From contig NZ_JAXMNY010000003.1 in assembly GCF_034670185.1 (NCBI RefSeq), positions 248,001-312,000 on the forward strand: a stretch of DNA of 64,000 nucleotides, read 5' to 3'. This DNA is from Nisaea sp. GTDB taxonomy: Bacteria; Pseudomonadota; Alphaproteobacteria; Thalassobaculales; Thalassobaculaceae. A program made the translations under genes and the position numbers. The notes under the pieces were generated by a model. That model was not told the origin of the DNA and ran no database searches. It saw nothing but the letters and a program-made list of their open reading frames with translations. Positions 51,730 through 61,362 of the stretch are shown here, one piece after another (position 1 is the stretch's first letter; each line of letters begins with the position of its first letter).

Positions 51730-52857
51730 CTAATCCCGAAGAATTCTGGACAGAGCCTCTGCTTGCCCTGAGAGGCCTTCTGCGACGGAAAAGAGTTTCC
51801 CGCTCACGTCGTTCACCTGATCGACATTACCACTGACCGAGACGATACTCTCCGTCACCTCACTGACACCTGCCGACGTCTCTTGAACATTACGGGTGAT
51901 TTCCTGAGTGGCTGCGCCCTGCTCCTCGACGGCCGCCGATATGGATGTCGTTACATCGCTGAAAATTGTGACCTTCTCGGTAATCTCGTTGATTGCCCTG
52001 ACGGCGTGCCGGGTGGCTTCCTGAATATCATCGATCTGCTTTTTGATTTCGTCTGTCGCTGTGGCCGTCTGGCCTGCCAACCCCTTGACTTCCGCGGCCA
52101 CGACCGCGAACCCCTTTCCGGCATCTCCGGCCCTGGCCGCCTCGATGGTGGCATTGAGAGCCAGCAGGTTGGTTTGCCCGGCGATGTCGTTGATCAGTTT
52201 GACAACGCCGCCAATCTTTTCGGAGGCTTCCGAGAGCCCTCCAATCAACGCGTTAGCTTCGCCGGCACGGTCTTTGGCGTCGGCCGCCATCGTGCTCGAC
52301 TCAGCGACCTGTTGGTTGATCTCCTGAATGGAGGCGTTCAATTGCTCTGCAGACGCGGCCACGGTTTGGGTATTCGTTCCAGCCTCTTCTGCTGCTGCCG
52401 CGACAGCACCAACGCGGTCACTCGCCATGGTGGCGGCTTTCTGCAATGTTCCGGAATTCTCGTTGAGATCTCGTGCAGCTCCGGCAATGGACTCCACCAT
52501 TTCACCAAACCGGTTCATCTTCTCTTCAACGCCGTCAGCGGCCACGTTGATTGCTTGCGAAGCCTCCCGGTAGGCTCCGAGCATGCCGTTCTCCGAAATT
52601 CGTCGGAAATACTGGTTTTTCGCGATGAAGCCGAGGCAAGCTCTGGACTCGCGAACATAGGCATCGGCGCGGTCGATCATCTCGTTGAGCTTGACGCAAA
52701 GCTCTCTCTCTCGGCCTTGGGCCGTCGTGATGTTATTGACCCGCGCTTCGAAATCGCCGAGGCAAACCTTTTCGAGAACGTCCAGAATATCGCCGATTCT
52801 TTCGTCACTGATGGTGGCGAATGACCCATTCTTGGGCTTGCTGTTGCGCATAAACAT
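51730..52857 (-). CDS. Soluble methyl-accepting chemoreceptor, partner of the PAS protein
   Basis: Cytoplasmic chemoreceptor of about 375 residues without a transmembrane helix. The N-terminal part (about 15-105: DILDVLEKVCLGDFEARVNN, FIAKNQYFRRISENGMLGAYREASQAIN) resembles the HAMP-like regions of Aer-type receptors. The signalling domain follows, with tip NLLALNATIEAARAGDAGKG and a C-terminal coiled coil. No NWETF-type CheR-binding tail is seen. Starts are ATG 52857 or an overlapping GTG 52866 within the upstream PAS gene's last codons. The coupling suggests the two proteins form one receptor. Confidence 0.9.
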   Translation of the reverse strand: MFMRNSKPKNGSFATISDERIGDILDVLEKVCLGDFEARVNNITTAQGRERELCVKLNEMIDRADAYVRESRACLGFIAKNQYFRRISENGMLGAYREASQAINVAADGVEEKMNRFGEMVESIAGAARDLNENSGTLQKAATMASDRVGAVAAAAEEAGTNTQTVAASAEQLNASIQEINQQVAESSTMAADAKDRAGEANALIGGLSEASEKIGGVVKLINDIAGQTNLLALNATIEAARAGDAGKGFAVVAAEVKGLAGQTATATDEIKKQIDDIQEATRHAVRAINEITEKVTIFSDVTTSISAAVEEQGAATQEITRNVQETSAGVSEVTESIVSVSGNVDQVNDVSGKLFSVAEGLSGQAEALSRILRD

Positions 52858-52858
52858 G

Positions 52859-53428
52859 TCAGTCACTCTTCATCAGGTTTGAAATGAATTCATTATATGT
52901 CACGCCTTTTTCCCTCAGCATGTCGTTGAGGGCGCCAACCGATGCGGCAAGCGCATCCTTCTTCAGCGAGTTGGATTTCTCGACCGACTGGAGACGGTCG
53001 TAGAGAGGCATGATAGTGCTGCGAATGGTTTCCCCATTCGGCACACGGCGTGTCGAATGGTAGCCGACGATCTGCCCATTCACGATGCTGGGCGTCACGT
53101 GGGCGATTACCCAATAATGACCACCTGATTTGGTTGCATTGACGACGTAAGCGAAGATTTCATCGCCATTGGCGATAGTTTTCCACAACAGCTCGAATAC
53201 CGCTCGTGGCATGTTCGGATTGCGGATCATGTTGTGCTGTTGGCCAACGCATTCTTCTTCAGTGTATTCAGCTATTTCAAGAAAAGTGTGATTTACATAT
53301 GTAAGGCGGCCTTGTGGATCTGTTTTGCTCACGATGAGATCATCGCGATCAAAAAATACTTCTTTACCGGTGAAATTCAAATTCTGCTCCTCCACTAAGC
53401 GACCAACTATGCTTAACGCGCTTCTCAT
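52859..53428 (-). CDS. PAS-domain protein, Aer-type sensor half
   Basis: Protein of 189 residues from ATG 53428 (the open frame reaches 53458). A PAS domain of the aerotaxis receptor type occupies residues about 25-145: DDLIVSKTDPQGRLTYVNHTFLEIAEY, NMIRNPNMPRAVFELLWKTI and YHSTRRVPNGETI match FAD-binding Aer PAS domains. A C-terminal helical linker follows (LYDRLQSVEKSNSLKKDALAASVGAL), and there is no transmembrane helix. It overlaps or touches the chemoreceptor gene downstream. Together they look like Aer split into two chains. Flavin binding is inferred, not shown. Confidence 0.85.
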   Translation of the reverse strand: MRSALSIVGRLVEEQNLNFTGKEVFFDRDDLIVSKTDPQGRLTYVNHTFLEIAEYTEEECVGQQHNMIRNPNMPRAVFELLWKTIANGDEIFAYVVNATKSGGHYWVIAHVTPSIVNGQIVGYHSTRRVPNGETIRSTIMPLYDRLQSVEKSNSLKKDALAASVGALNDMLREKGVTYNEFISNLMKSD

Positions 53429-53532
53429 TAAGGCAAGGTTGAGCGCTCTCCCTACCAACGGAGGGGAGGGTGTATTTAAACAGTTACTATGGAGAGCCTT
53501 AAATCCTTGGGTATCTGATGCGCTCTAGGTTT

Positions 53533-54353
53533 GGGATTCATAACCAGAAGATGACGTTTGCGGCGATGCATATAGCGCTCATGAAGGTGTGAGCGCATCG
53601 GTCGCAGTGCGATAAGATGCGTCGCCAGTCCTTGAGGAGGGCGAACATGCGCTTGATGCGGTTGGCTGCTTGTATCGGTCGGCGCCATAGTCGATGCGCT
53701 GCTCGCGATTTTTACCGCCCGGAATGCACGGCTGGCCGCCCCGGTCGGTGGCGCGTGGTGGAACCAATCGCTGTCATAGTCATGTTCTGCAATCAGGATA
53801 TCCGCCTGTCGCAAGGCCGGTAAGACGGTCGCGGCCCCGCTATAATCGGCCGACCCGCCCTCCCGTCACGAGCAAGATCAGGGGCTTGCCATAACCATCG
53901 CAGACCGAGCGTAGTTTGGAGTTCAGATCGCCTTGGTACGTCCGATATGGCGGGAAATAGCCCCTTTTTAAGGAGCGAGGCAGCGCTGCGGTGGGCTTTC
54001 AGATGTGTCGCGTCGATCATCGTGGTGTCGGTTGAAGTGCTCACCGAAGCCAGCGTGGGGAAGATCCGGTCGAACACGCCGGCCCGGCTCCAGCGAATGA
54101 ACCGATTGTAGAGCGTCTTCGGTTGTTCATAGGTCGCCGGCGCATCGCGCCACATCAGGCCGCCCCCGGAACACATGGATGATCCCGGAAATGAGACGAC
54201 GGTTATCAACCCGAGGAATCCCACGCGGCTTGTTCGGCAACAAGGGCTCAAGGCGGGTGAATTCTGGTTCAGGTTCCAGAAATGGTAGTTTGACATGAGA
54301 AGCTTACCGCATTTACGGAGCTTGAATCACATTACTACTTCGACAGGAATCCC
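53533..54353 (-). pseudogene. Decayed IS5-family (IS427-type) element
   Basis: About 820 bases bounded by inverted GGGATTC/GAATCCC words. The transposase is broken in several frames: PATYEQPKTLYNRFIRWSRAGVFDRIF and TTMIDATHLKAHRSAASLLKKG are clear in one, then RRSELQTTLGLRWLWQAPDLA, AGRPIIAGPRP and RQADILIAEHDYDSDWF appear in others, and a last part similar to ALLKDWRRIATRYDRCAH-type sequence is visible in a third frame. The DDE core is interrupted, so it cannot transpose on its own. No clear target duplication. Confidence 0.82.
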
Positions 54354-54482
54354 TTTTATGGCTCCTGAGCTTAAGGCAACGGCTCGTTTATTGAACGTGG
54401 TTCGTCCCCTGAGGTTCACGCTTGCGATTAGTACGTTTCAATTGAATGCGAGCGAGGCAACCGATGCCGCGGTTGTGTTTTG

Positions 54483-55538
54483 CTAATGTTCGCGTTCCCT
54501 CTTTATTTCAAGAATTTGATCTAACTCGTTGAAAAAAACATCAACCAACCGAGGATCGAAATGCTGTCCGCGCTGCTCTTCGATCAGGTTGAGAGCTTTC
54601 TCGATCGACCACGCCGTTTTATACGGTCGCTCGGAGGTCAGCGCATCGAACACATCCGCAAGTGCTGCAATCCGACCGCTTTCAGGGATATCTTGCCCGG
54701 AAAGACCATTGGGGTATCCACTACCATCCCATTTCTCATGGTGCGTAAGGGCTATTTCGCGCGACATTCTCATCAAGGACGAATCGTTTCCTGCGAGAAG
54801 GTCAGCTCCGATTTGTGCATGGGATTTCATTATTTTCCATTCTGCTGGATCGAGTTTTCCCGGTTTCAGCAGAACCGCGTCAGGGATACCGATCTTGCCC
54901 AGGTCGTGCATCGGGCTGGCGTGCAAGATCAGCAGGCACCTCTCTTCGTCCCAGCCCGCGCCTCTCGCCACTGCGGCACAGATCCCGCTCATTCTTAAGA
55001 TGTGGTTGCCGGTCTCCTCGTCTCTATATTCCGCGGCCAATCCGAGGCGTCGGACGACCTCAAGGCGGGTTGCCTCTAATTCCTCCGTTCGCCAACGCAC
55101 CATTTGCTCGAGTTCCGCTTTCTGATCATGGATCAGCCGATGAGCCAGTTGGGCATCCAATAGATTCCGAACCCGCATGAGAAGTTCGGTGCGGTCGAAC
55201 GGTTTGCTGATAAAATCGCGCGCACCGAGCGTGAGGGCACGCAAGACGAAATCCTTACCAGTCTGCGCAGTAAGCACCACGATTGGAGGAAGCAGCGGAT
55301 CGTCAAGGTTCTCGAGCTGGCTCATGACTTCGAAGCCATCTAGGTGCGGCATGTTCAGGTCGAGGAGTATGAGATCCGGCCGATCAAGCGTGTATCTCTT
55401 GACGACCTCACGTGAATCCGAAATCAGACTTAGGCAATCATATCCATGGCGGCTGAGCGTCTTCTGCAGCAACTTGAGATTGGCTGGTTCGTCGTCCACC
55501 ACCATGATTTTGCGGCTGGAAGAATATGCGTCAGTCAT
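54483..55538 (-). CDS. Response regulator with HD-GYP domain (RpfG-like)
   Basis: Protein of 351 residues from the ATG at 55538 (CGGAG upstream). The receiver (about 8-130) has phospho-Asp in LILLDLNMPHLDGFEV and Lys in ISKPFDR. A coiled linker follows, then an HD-GYP domain: HILRMSGICAAVARGAG, ASPMHDLGKIGIPD (HD pair), HHEKWDGSGYPNGLSG (GYP motif) and AALADVFDALTSERPYK. These residues suit a c-di-GMP phosphodiesterase switched by phosphorylation. A likely kinase is the hybrid enzyme encoded directly upstream on the same strand. Confidence 0.94.
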   Translation of the reverse strand: MTDAYSSSRKIMVVDDEPANLKLLQKTLSRHGYDCLSLISDSREVVKRYTLDRPDLILLDLNMPHLDGFEVMSQLENLDDPLLPPIVVLTAQTGKDFVLRALTLGARDFISKPFDRTELLMRVRNLLDAQLAHRLIHDQKAELEQMVRWRTEELEATRLEVVRRLGLAAEYRDEETGNHILRMSGICAAVARGAGWDEERCLLILHASPMHDLGKIGIPDAVLLKPGKLDPAEWKIMKSHAQIGADLLAGNDSSLMRMSREIALTHHEKWDGSGYPNGLSGQDIPESGRIAALADVFDALTSERPYKTAWSIEKALNLIEEQRGQHFDPRLVDVFFNELDQILEIKREREH

Positions 55539-55668
55539 TCCGGCACTCCGATTGTCTTCTCTCTTGCATGTCTCACACAACAGTTAGGCATCAGGACTCC
55601 GAACCCGAACCGGAGCTGTCTTCAGGGCAATGCATTGACATGGCGTGGCCTGCCCGGGGGTGAATTTT

Positions 55669-58600
55669 CTAAGCGGTTTCGAAAATCAACTCGTCGATAA
55701 TTTTATTTAGGTTGTCAATAATCAAAGGTTTGGTGATGTAGTCCGCAAATCCGGCGGCTTTTCCGCGCTTGATATCATCTTTGTGCGCATTGGCAGTTAC
55801 AGCGATGATTGGCACTGATTTGAGAGTCGCATCCTTTTTCAGAACCCGAAGGACCTCATAGCCGTCCATCTGCGGCATGTTGATGTCGAGCAGTATCAGA
55901 TCCGGACAATGCGTCAGCGCCAATTCAAGCCCTATTTCGGGTGTATGGGCGGTCATAAAATTAACATTTTTCCGATTCTTGAAGACCTGTCGCATCAGTT
56001 TAATGTTCGCGGGGTTGTCTTCAATGTAGAGAACCGTGTGTGCGCTTTCTCCGGCTGAAGCCGCTGAGAGCGTACTCTCAGGAGTTGTTTCACACTCAGT
56101 TTCCGGAAGAGGGTTGGCCTCCTTCGGTAGCTCGACCCAGAATTTACTGCCCTTGCCAAGTTCTGAGGTGACTCCGATCCTGCCCCCGAGTTGTTCAATG
56201 ATCTTCTTGCTGATCGTAAGCCCGATCCCCGTGCCTTCAACGTCTCCCTGGTTTGCATCCAGTCTGTTGAAAGGCTCGAATACCTCGTTGAGGCGCTCTT
56301 CCGGAATTCCCGGCCCGGTATCAGTTACCGAAACTCTGATCCTGCTATCAGGCACTTCTTCGACTATGATCTCTACCGCACCAGCATCATTATTATATTT
56401 CACGGCATTCGATAGGAGATTCAGTACGACCTGTTTGACTCGTGTCCGGTCAGCACGAGCGTGGCAATTATCTGGCAGCATGGCCTGAATTTCGATTTCT
56501 CGTTTGCGCGCGAGTGATTTGGCGATCGGCAGACATTCATCGATAATGGATTTCAGAGAGATCGATTCGATCGAGAGTCCCGTCTTTCCAGACTCTATCC
56601 TCGAAAGGTCCAGCACTTCGTTGATCAGGTCGAGCAGGTGTTGCCCAGCCTTAACGATCTCCTGCACGCTGTCGGCATTGTCCTCGCTTAGGTTGGCATC
56701 AGCGGCAAGCAACTGCCCGAAACCGAGTATGGCATTCATCGGCGTGCGCAACTCGTGGCTCATACTGGACAAGAAATCAGACTTTGCCTTGTTCGCGCGT
56801 TCAGCTTCGTCGCGAGCCGCAATCAGTTGCTCTTCCGCTACCTTCTGATCGGTAATATCCTGCACAGTGCCGGTCATGGCGGTGATGTTGCCAGCGCTGT
56901 CATGCTTGATATCCGCGAGTTCATGCACGTGAATAACGTTTCCGTCCGGCCGTTGAACGCGATGAATCAAGTCGAACTGTCCGGTTTCTAGCGATCGTCT
57001 TTGCGCGTCCTCTACGATCGCATGGTCGTCAAAAGGAATGCGCTCCATAAACACCGACGAAGTGGGCTTCACTGATCCGGGGGCATACCCGAATATCCGA
57101 TATGTCTCGTCTGACCATTCAAAAAGATCTTTCGTCTTGTCGAGTCGCCAATTGCCTAATTTCGCTCGAGCTTGTGCTTCCCTGAGTTGAACCTCACGTT
57201 CCAATAACGCCTCCTCGGCTGTCCGGCGGTCATGGATGTCCTGAACGACGCCGAGCATTCGGAGCGGTTCACCGTCTTCGGAGCGCTCCACAGCCCCACG
57301 CTCGGAGAGCCACCTAACAGTCCCGTCCGGCCAAATGACCCGGTGTTCAATATCGTAGGGTACATCTCGTTCGATGCACGCGTTCACGCTGTCGATCACC
57401 AGCTGGCGGTCGTCAGGATAGACTGCTTCCAGGAAATTTTCGTAAGACGTCTTGAGATCCCCAGAAGGGTATCCAAACAGAGGAGCTATCCGTTCGGACC
57501 AATAGAGTTCTCCGGTCTGGATATTGAAGTCCCAAGTTCCTATGTTGGCGAATATCTGTCCTCGGCGAAGGCGTTCCTTGTTCTCTTCGAGAGCGATTTC
57601 CGCGCGCTTTCGCTTCATTCCGCTGCCGACGATACCACCTAAAATTGGCAGCATATCGAGCTGTTCGTGGGTCCACTCTCGCTCCCCAGAAACAGTGTCA
57701 AAACCTATCAAACCGATAACCTGACCGTGACTGCGAAGGGCGACAGAGCAGTGAGACAGAACCCCCGCTTCTGAAAGCAGTGTCCGTTCATATTCCGCCT
57801 CATCCACCAAAGAACTCACCGATGAGGCTACGCACAATCCATATTTCTCGACTTCGCTACGCCACCACGTTGCGACCCTATGTTCGGTGTTTAAGAAGTC
57901 GTCAGGTGCGCGCGCTATACCGTTCGCATACCATTCGGACGCGCATTCGACGCGCTGGTTGTCGTCAGAAATAAGCAGTACATACGCGCGTTCCGCCCCT
58001 ACGCCTTCCGCTATTTCGGCAATCGCGTCATGGATAGCAAAGTCGATCTGATCTGCATTCGCGGAGACTATATTCTCTGCACAATGGTTGATGCGTTTTT
58101 GCAATCTATTCTTGAAGTCAGTTTTGAGTTGGTTCTCTTTAGCCTCCGTTACATCTGTTCGAATGGAGACATACTGGTAGGGTTTTCCATTTATATCGAG
58201 AAAAGGAACAATAGTACCCTGTACCCAATATGGAGAGCGATCTTTCCTTGTGTTGCAAATCTCGCCACTCCAAATTTGTCCTTTGGAAATTGTGGACCAC
58301 AATTCCTTATAAAAATCGTCGGGATGCAGACCCGATTTTACAATTCGGTGATTTGCGCCGAGGAGTTCCGCTCTTTCGTATCCGCTGACGCGGCAGAACA
58401 TCTCGTTTACATATAGGATTCGGCCGGCACGGTCGGCGATGCTGACGATCGCATGCTGGTTGAGTGCAAGGTGCTCGCGCTCCTTCTCATAAAGCAATTG
58501 TTGGACCTGTCGAGCCATCGCCCTGCTCTGACGATAACGCTTGGCCCGCGCGGAAACTGCGGCGATCAGATGCTTATTCTCGATAGGCTTTACCAGGAAA

Positions 58601-59778
58601 TCGTCACCCCCCAGCCCGAGCGCGGCAAGCTGCTCGTCGAGGTTGTTCTCACCCGACAGGAAAAGGATAGGTATCTCCGAGTACCCCGGTCTGTCTCGCA
58701 AAACCGCAGCGAGCTCCGGGCCGGTTGCACCGGGCATGTAGACGTCCAGAATAACGACGTCGGGGTCGAATTCGTCGAGGACTTCGAAGAACTGCATCGG
58801 CTGGTCCAGACTGCGGACTTCCATGCCTTCTCTGGCGAGAAGTAGCGAATAGAGATCCAGCAGCACTTTGTCGTCGTCCAGCATAAGCACTCTGTAGGGT
58901 TCTTCTAACGCCTGGCCGGTCAGGTCGCCGAGAACATGGAGAAGTGTCCGAGCATCGATCGGTTTCCGGAGATACCGGGCCGCTCCGGCTCTGAGTGAAT
59001 CGACCCTTGCCGGGAGATCATCGCGGACGGACAAAATTATAATGGGGATGTCTGCTTGGTAGGTTGCTGCAATTTCTTCGAGTTTTTCGATGCCCGCACG
59101 TTGCTGATTGCCGAAGACGATATCCAGAATAATCACATTCGGTTTTTCCGCGCTTTCGTTCGCAAGAGCGCGCGAGAAGTCTGTTATGTTTGAGAATGAT
59201 TTCACGCGGTAGCCATTCTCCCGGAGAAGCGCGGTGAGCTGGCTATTGGTTTCGTGATTGTCATCAACGATATAGACTAGTGAGTGAGAGGCGGTATGTA
59301 CGCAAACGCTTGGGACTCCGTAGTTCGGCACATTCGAATCTGTCCTTGCTTCAAAAGCGCGAGTAAGGCGTGAAACCTTATTAGAAATTAACTCCCAATC
59401 ATTGAGGGTCGGTTTCGACTCTTCTTCAATTATGCGTCGCAATAATTTTTCAATCTCATAGGCCTGTTCCGAGACACTCGCCAACTCAAAAGCACCAGCG
59501 CTCCCAGCAATACTGTGCACCAGTCCGAGAAGGTCTTTCAGCGGACCGACCGCCCCCCCGCGCTTCTTCGCATTAAAAAGAACCTGTTCGATTTCCCTTA
59601 TTTGCTTCGCTAGATTTGCGACAAACTCATTCCGGATGCTTGATAGGTTTTTATTTGTTTTCACAGGATTTTCTTCAACAAAGCGGATATCAAATTTGAT
59701 GCTTACGGCGATGGTTGGCGGAGAGGCCACTTGCGGATTCTCTAGCCCAAAGAGAATTAGTTGCCCTAAGTGTTTCAC
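55669..59778 (-). CDS. Very large hybrid histidine kinase (Hpt-REC-REC-PAS-GAF-PAS-PAS-HK-REC)
   Basis: Soluble kinase of 1369 residues without a transmembrane helix. Order: Hpt-like domain (about 45-145, His 88 in LVHSIAGSAGAFEL), receiver 1 (about 165-285, Asp 219 in VIILDIVFG), receiver 2 (about 293-410, Asp 345 in VVILDVYMPGATGPEL), PAS (about 436-555), GAF (about 565-725), two more PAS domains (to about 1000), HisKA with SHELRTPMNAILGFGQLL, ATPase domain (NLLSNAVKYNND, DTGPGIPEE, GTGIGLTI) and a final receiver (LILLDINMPQMDGYEV). Placing Hpt and two receivers before the sensors is unusual and points to a phosphorelay hub. It lies upstream of the HD-GYP regulator. Confidence 0.92.
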   Translation of the reverse strand: MKHLGQLILFGLENPQVASPPTIAVSIKFDIRFVEENPVKTNKNLSSIRNEFVANLAKQIREIEQVLFNAKKRGGAVGPLKDLLGLVHSIAGSAGAFELASVSEQAYEIEKLLRRIIEEESKPTLNDWELISNKVSRLTRAFEARTDSNVPNYGVPSVCVHTASHSLVYIVDDNHETNSQLTALLRENGYRVKSFSNITDFSRALANESAEKPNVIILDIVFGNQQRAGIEKLEEIAATYQADIPIIILSVRDDLPARVDSLRAGAARYLRKPIDARTLLHVLGDLTGQALEEPYRVLMLDDDKVLLDLYSLLLAREGMEVRSLDQPMQFFEVLDEFDPDVVILDVYMPGATGPELAAVLRDRPGYSEIPILFLSGENNLDEQLAALGLGGDDFLVKPIENKHLIAAVSARAKRYRQSRAMARQVQQLLYEKEREHLALNQHAIVSIADRAGRILYVNEMFCRVSGYERAELLGANHRIVKSGLHPDDFYKELWSTISKGQIWSGEICNTRKDRSPYWVQGTIVPFLDINGKPYQYVSIRTDVTEAKENQLKTDFKNRLQKRINHCAENIVSANADQIDFAIHDAIAEIAEGVGAERAYVLLISDDNQRVECASEWYANGIARAPDDFLNTEHRVATWWRSEVEKYGLCVASSVSSLVDEAEYERTLLSEAGVLSHCSVALRSHGQVIGLIGFDTVSGEREWTHEQLDMLPILGGIVGSGMKRKRAEIALEENKERLRRGQIFANIGTWDFNIQTGELYWSERIAPLFGYPSGDLKTSYENFLEAVYPDDRQLVIDSVNACIERDVPYDIEHRVIWPDGTVRWLSERGAVERSEDGEPLRMLGVVQDIHDRRTAEEALLEREVQLREAQARAKLGNWRLDKTKDLFEWSDETYRIFGYAPGSVKPTSSVFMERIPFDDHAIVEDAQRRSLETGQFDLIHRVQRPDGNVIHVHELADIKHDSAGNITAMTGTVQDITDQKVAEEQLIAARDEAERANKAKSDFLSSMSHELRTPMNAILGFGQLLAADANLSEDNADSVQEIVKAGQHLLDLINEVLDLSRIESGKTGLSIESISLKSIIDECLPIAKSLARKREIEIQAMLPDNCHARADRTRVKQVVLNLLSNAVKYNNDAGAVEIIVEEVPDSRIRVSVTDTGPGIPEERLNEVFEPFNRLDANQGDVEGTGIGLTISKKIIEQLGGRIGVTSELGKGSKFWVELPKEANPLPETECETTPESTLSAASAGESAHTVLYIEDNPANIKLMRQVFKNRKNVNFMTAHTPEIGLELALTHCPDLILLDINMPQMDGYEVLRVLKKDATLKSVPIIAVTANAHKDDIKRGKAAGFADYITKPLIIDNLNKIIDELIFETA

Positions 59779-60369
59779 ATCATTTGGCGTTCAGAATCCC
59801 AGACGGGTTGGGTTTGATGTTCCGTCAAACTCCTTAAGGCCCAATTAAGGAAATTCTTGCTGCCCCCTCCAAAGGGGGGGCAAGGGTGAAGCTTCTTGAA
59901 GGCCATCTGGAAGCCGGTGGCCCGAAAGAGGTGCGAGCGAGATATTTAATGGAGAAGCAATAGCTTACGAACATCGTCGACACGTTTCGGATTCCTCTCG
60001 TGACCTGGACCTTTGGGTCTATGAGGACGACGTGGCGCTCGACGTTATCCAGTCCGGCAGGCCGGCAGCCAATACGTCTTTCAAGGCGCTCAACTGCCGC
60101 AAAGCTCGAGCAGGTAATACGCCTTTACGGCTCTCGGAATCGGCAAGCGAAGAGAATCCGTCATGCTTATTGAAGCTCGAAAGCAACAACCGCGAGCTAT
60201 CTTGCAAAAGGGCTCAGAGCATCGACGCTCCGGCTTTATCAACAGCCGGAGGAAAGTTGAGTATAATGCCACTCTTAACTCGTTGAGTTCCAAATAGATA
60301 TAATCACAAAAGAATCTCTGATTGAAGGCGCTGAAATATTGCCCGTCCTTTTGGTCTTAGATCACCTGA
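59779..60369. other. Intergenic region with a possible IS3-type transposase fragment
   Basis: About 590 bases without an intact gene. Between about 60030 and 60110, plus-strand frame VALDVIQSGRPAANTSFK then ALNCR resembles the segment of IS3-family OrfB around the catalytic Glu (IQPGKPTQNAFIESFNGR), but the Glu is gone and the frame is not kept on either side. The rest shows mixed composition, a G-run near 59870 and nothing else I can support. Confidence 0.35.
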
Positions 60370-61347
60370 TCATTCTTCAGCACGATTTTGAAGACTTGGG
60401 CTGCCGAACTTTGTCGGATTGGTGTGATCGTAGACAAGGACCCGGTTTCGCCCTTCCTGTTTGGCGGTATAGAGTGCTGCATCAGCATTTCGGATTGATC
60501 TGCTTATGTCCCCAACCACGTTTATATTATGGTCTATTCCGATACTAACGGTCACCTCGAGGATGGCTCCATTGGAGAGGGAGAATCTATGAGCTTCGAC
60601 GGAGCGCCGGAATCGTTCGGCCATGGCTAAAGCTCCTTCCCGATCTGTATCGGGAACAGCTGCAACAAACTCTTCGCCACCCCACCTGCACACATGATCG
60701 ATCGCCCGTATCGATCTTAGTAGAATCTGGGAAAATTCTTTCAGTACATAATCGCCAGAATCATGTCCAAATCTGTCATTTATAGTCTTGAAGTTATCGA
60801 TGTCGATGAAAAGAAAAGAAAAACTTGTTTTGTAGCAACGCGCACGCTCCCACTCGAATTCGGCGATCTCCTCAAAGCGTCGCCGGTTTGTGATTTCCGT
60901 AAGAGGATCTTTTCGCGCGATCTCGGTAATTTCATCAATTAATTCTACGCGCCACCCAATATCTCTCAGTACGGCAGCAAATAAAACCTTCATGCCATCC
61001 CGAATGCGTACAATGGTTACCCCGAGTTTGATATCGCAACCATCTGCGCGGCGCCCTAGTATGGTCTGGTTTCGATTTCCCATATACTTGGTGTCAATTG
61101 ATGATTTGAGAAATTCACCGACATGATGAGCGTGCGAAAGTCGCAGACGGTGCGGTAAGAGAACTTCCAGTTGTTTGCCGAGCACGTCGCTTGCTTCATA
61201 GCCAAACATTTTTTCTGAGGCGCGATTGAAGAAAACAAGCTTTTGATCTTGATCGATGACGATGATCGCATCGGCAGTTTTGCTGACAATTTCGCGAAAA
61301 ATGAGATCAGAGATTTTAGACGGTGCGGCATCAAATGTGTCAATCAC
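60370..61347 (-). CDS. PAS-GGDEF diguanylate cyclase
   Basis: About 325 residues from GTG 61347 (GAGAG nearby); a TTG at 61362 is the alternative start. The N-terminal PAS domain (about 20-130: TADAIIVIDQDQKLVFFNRASEKMFGY) is followed by the GGDEF domain with LFIDIDNFKTINDRFGHDSGD, active-site RWGGEEF and SIGI. The product-inhibition I-site RxxD is present as RAID five residues before GGEEF. It should make c-di-GMP with feedback control. Divergent from the LuxR-type regulator; the HD-GYP enzyme of the same island breaks c-di-GMP down. Confidence 0.93.
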   Translation of the reverse strand: MIDTFDAAPSKISDLIFREIVSKTADAIIVIDQDQKLVFFNRASEKMFGYEASDVLGKQLEVLLPHRLRLSHAHHVGEFLKSSIDTKYMGNRNQTILGRRADGCDIKLGVTIVRIRDGMKVLFAAVLRDIGWRVELIDEITEIARKDPLTEITNRRRFEEIAEFEWERARCYKTSFSFLFIDIDNFKTINDRFGHDSGDYVLKEFSQILLRSIRAIDHVCRWGGEEFVAAVPDTDREGALAMAERFRRSVEAHRFSLSNGAILEVTVSIGIDHNINVVGDISRSIRNADAALYTAKQEGRNRVLVYDHTNPTKFGSPSLQNRAEE

Positions 61348-61362
61348 TTCAAAATCTCTCAA

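Noticed and set aside
54295..54486. 63-residue plus-strand frame after the decayed IS5 copy
   Set aside because: Its start lies inside the IS remnant, it has no ribosome site and no family resemblance; treated as non-coding.
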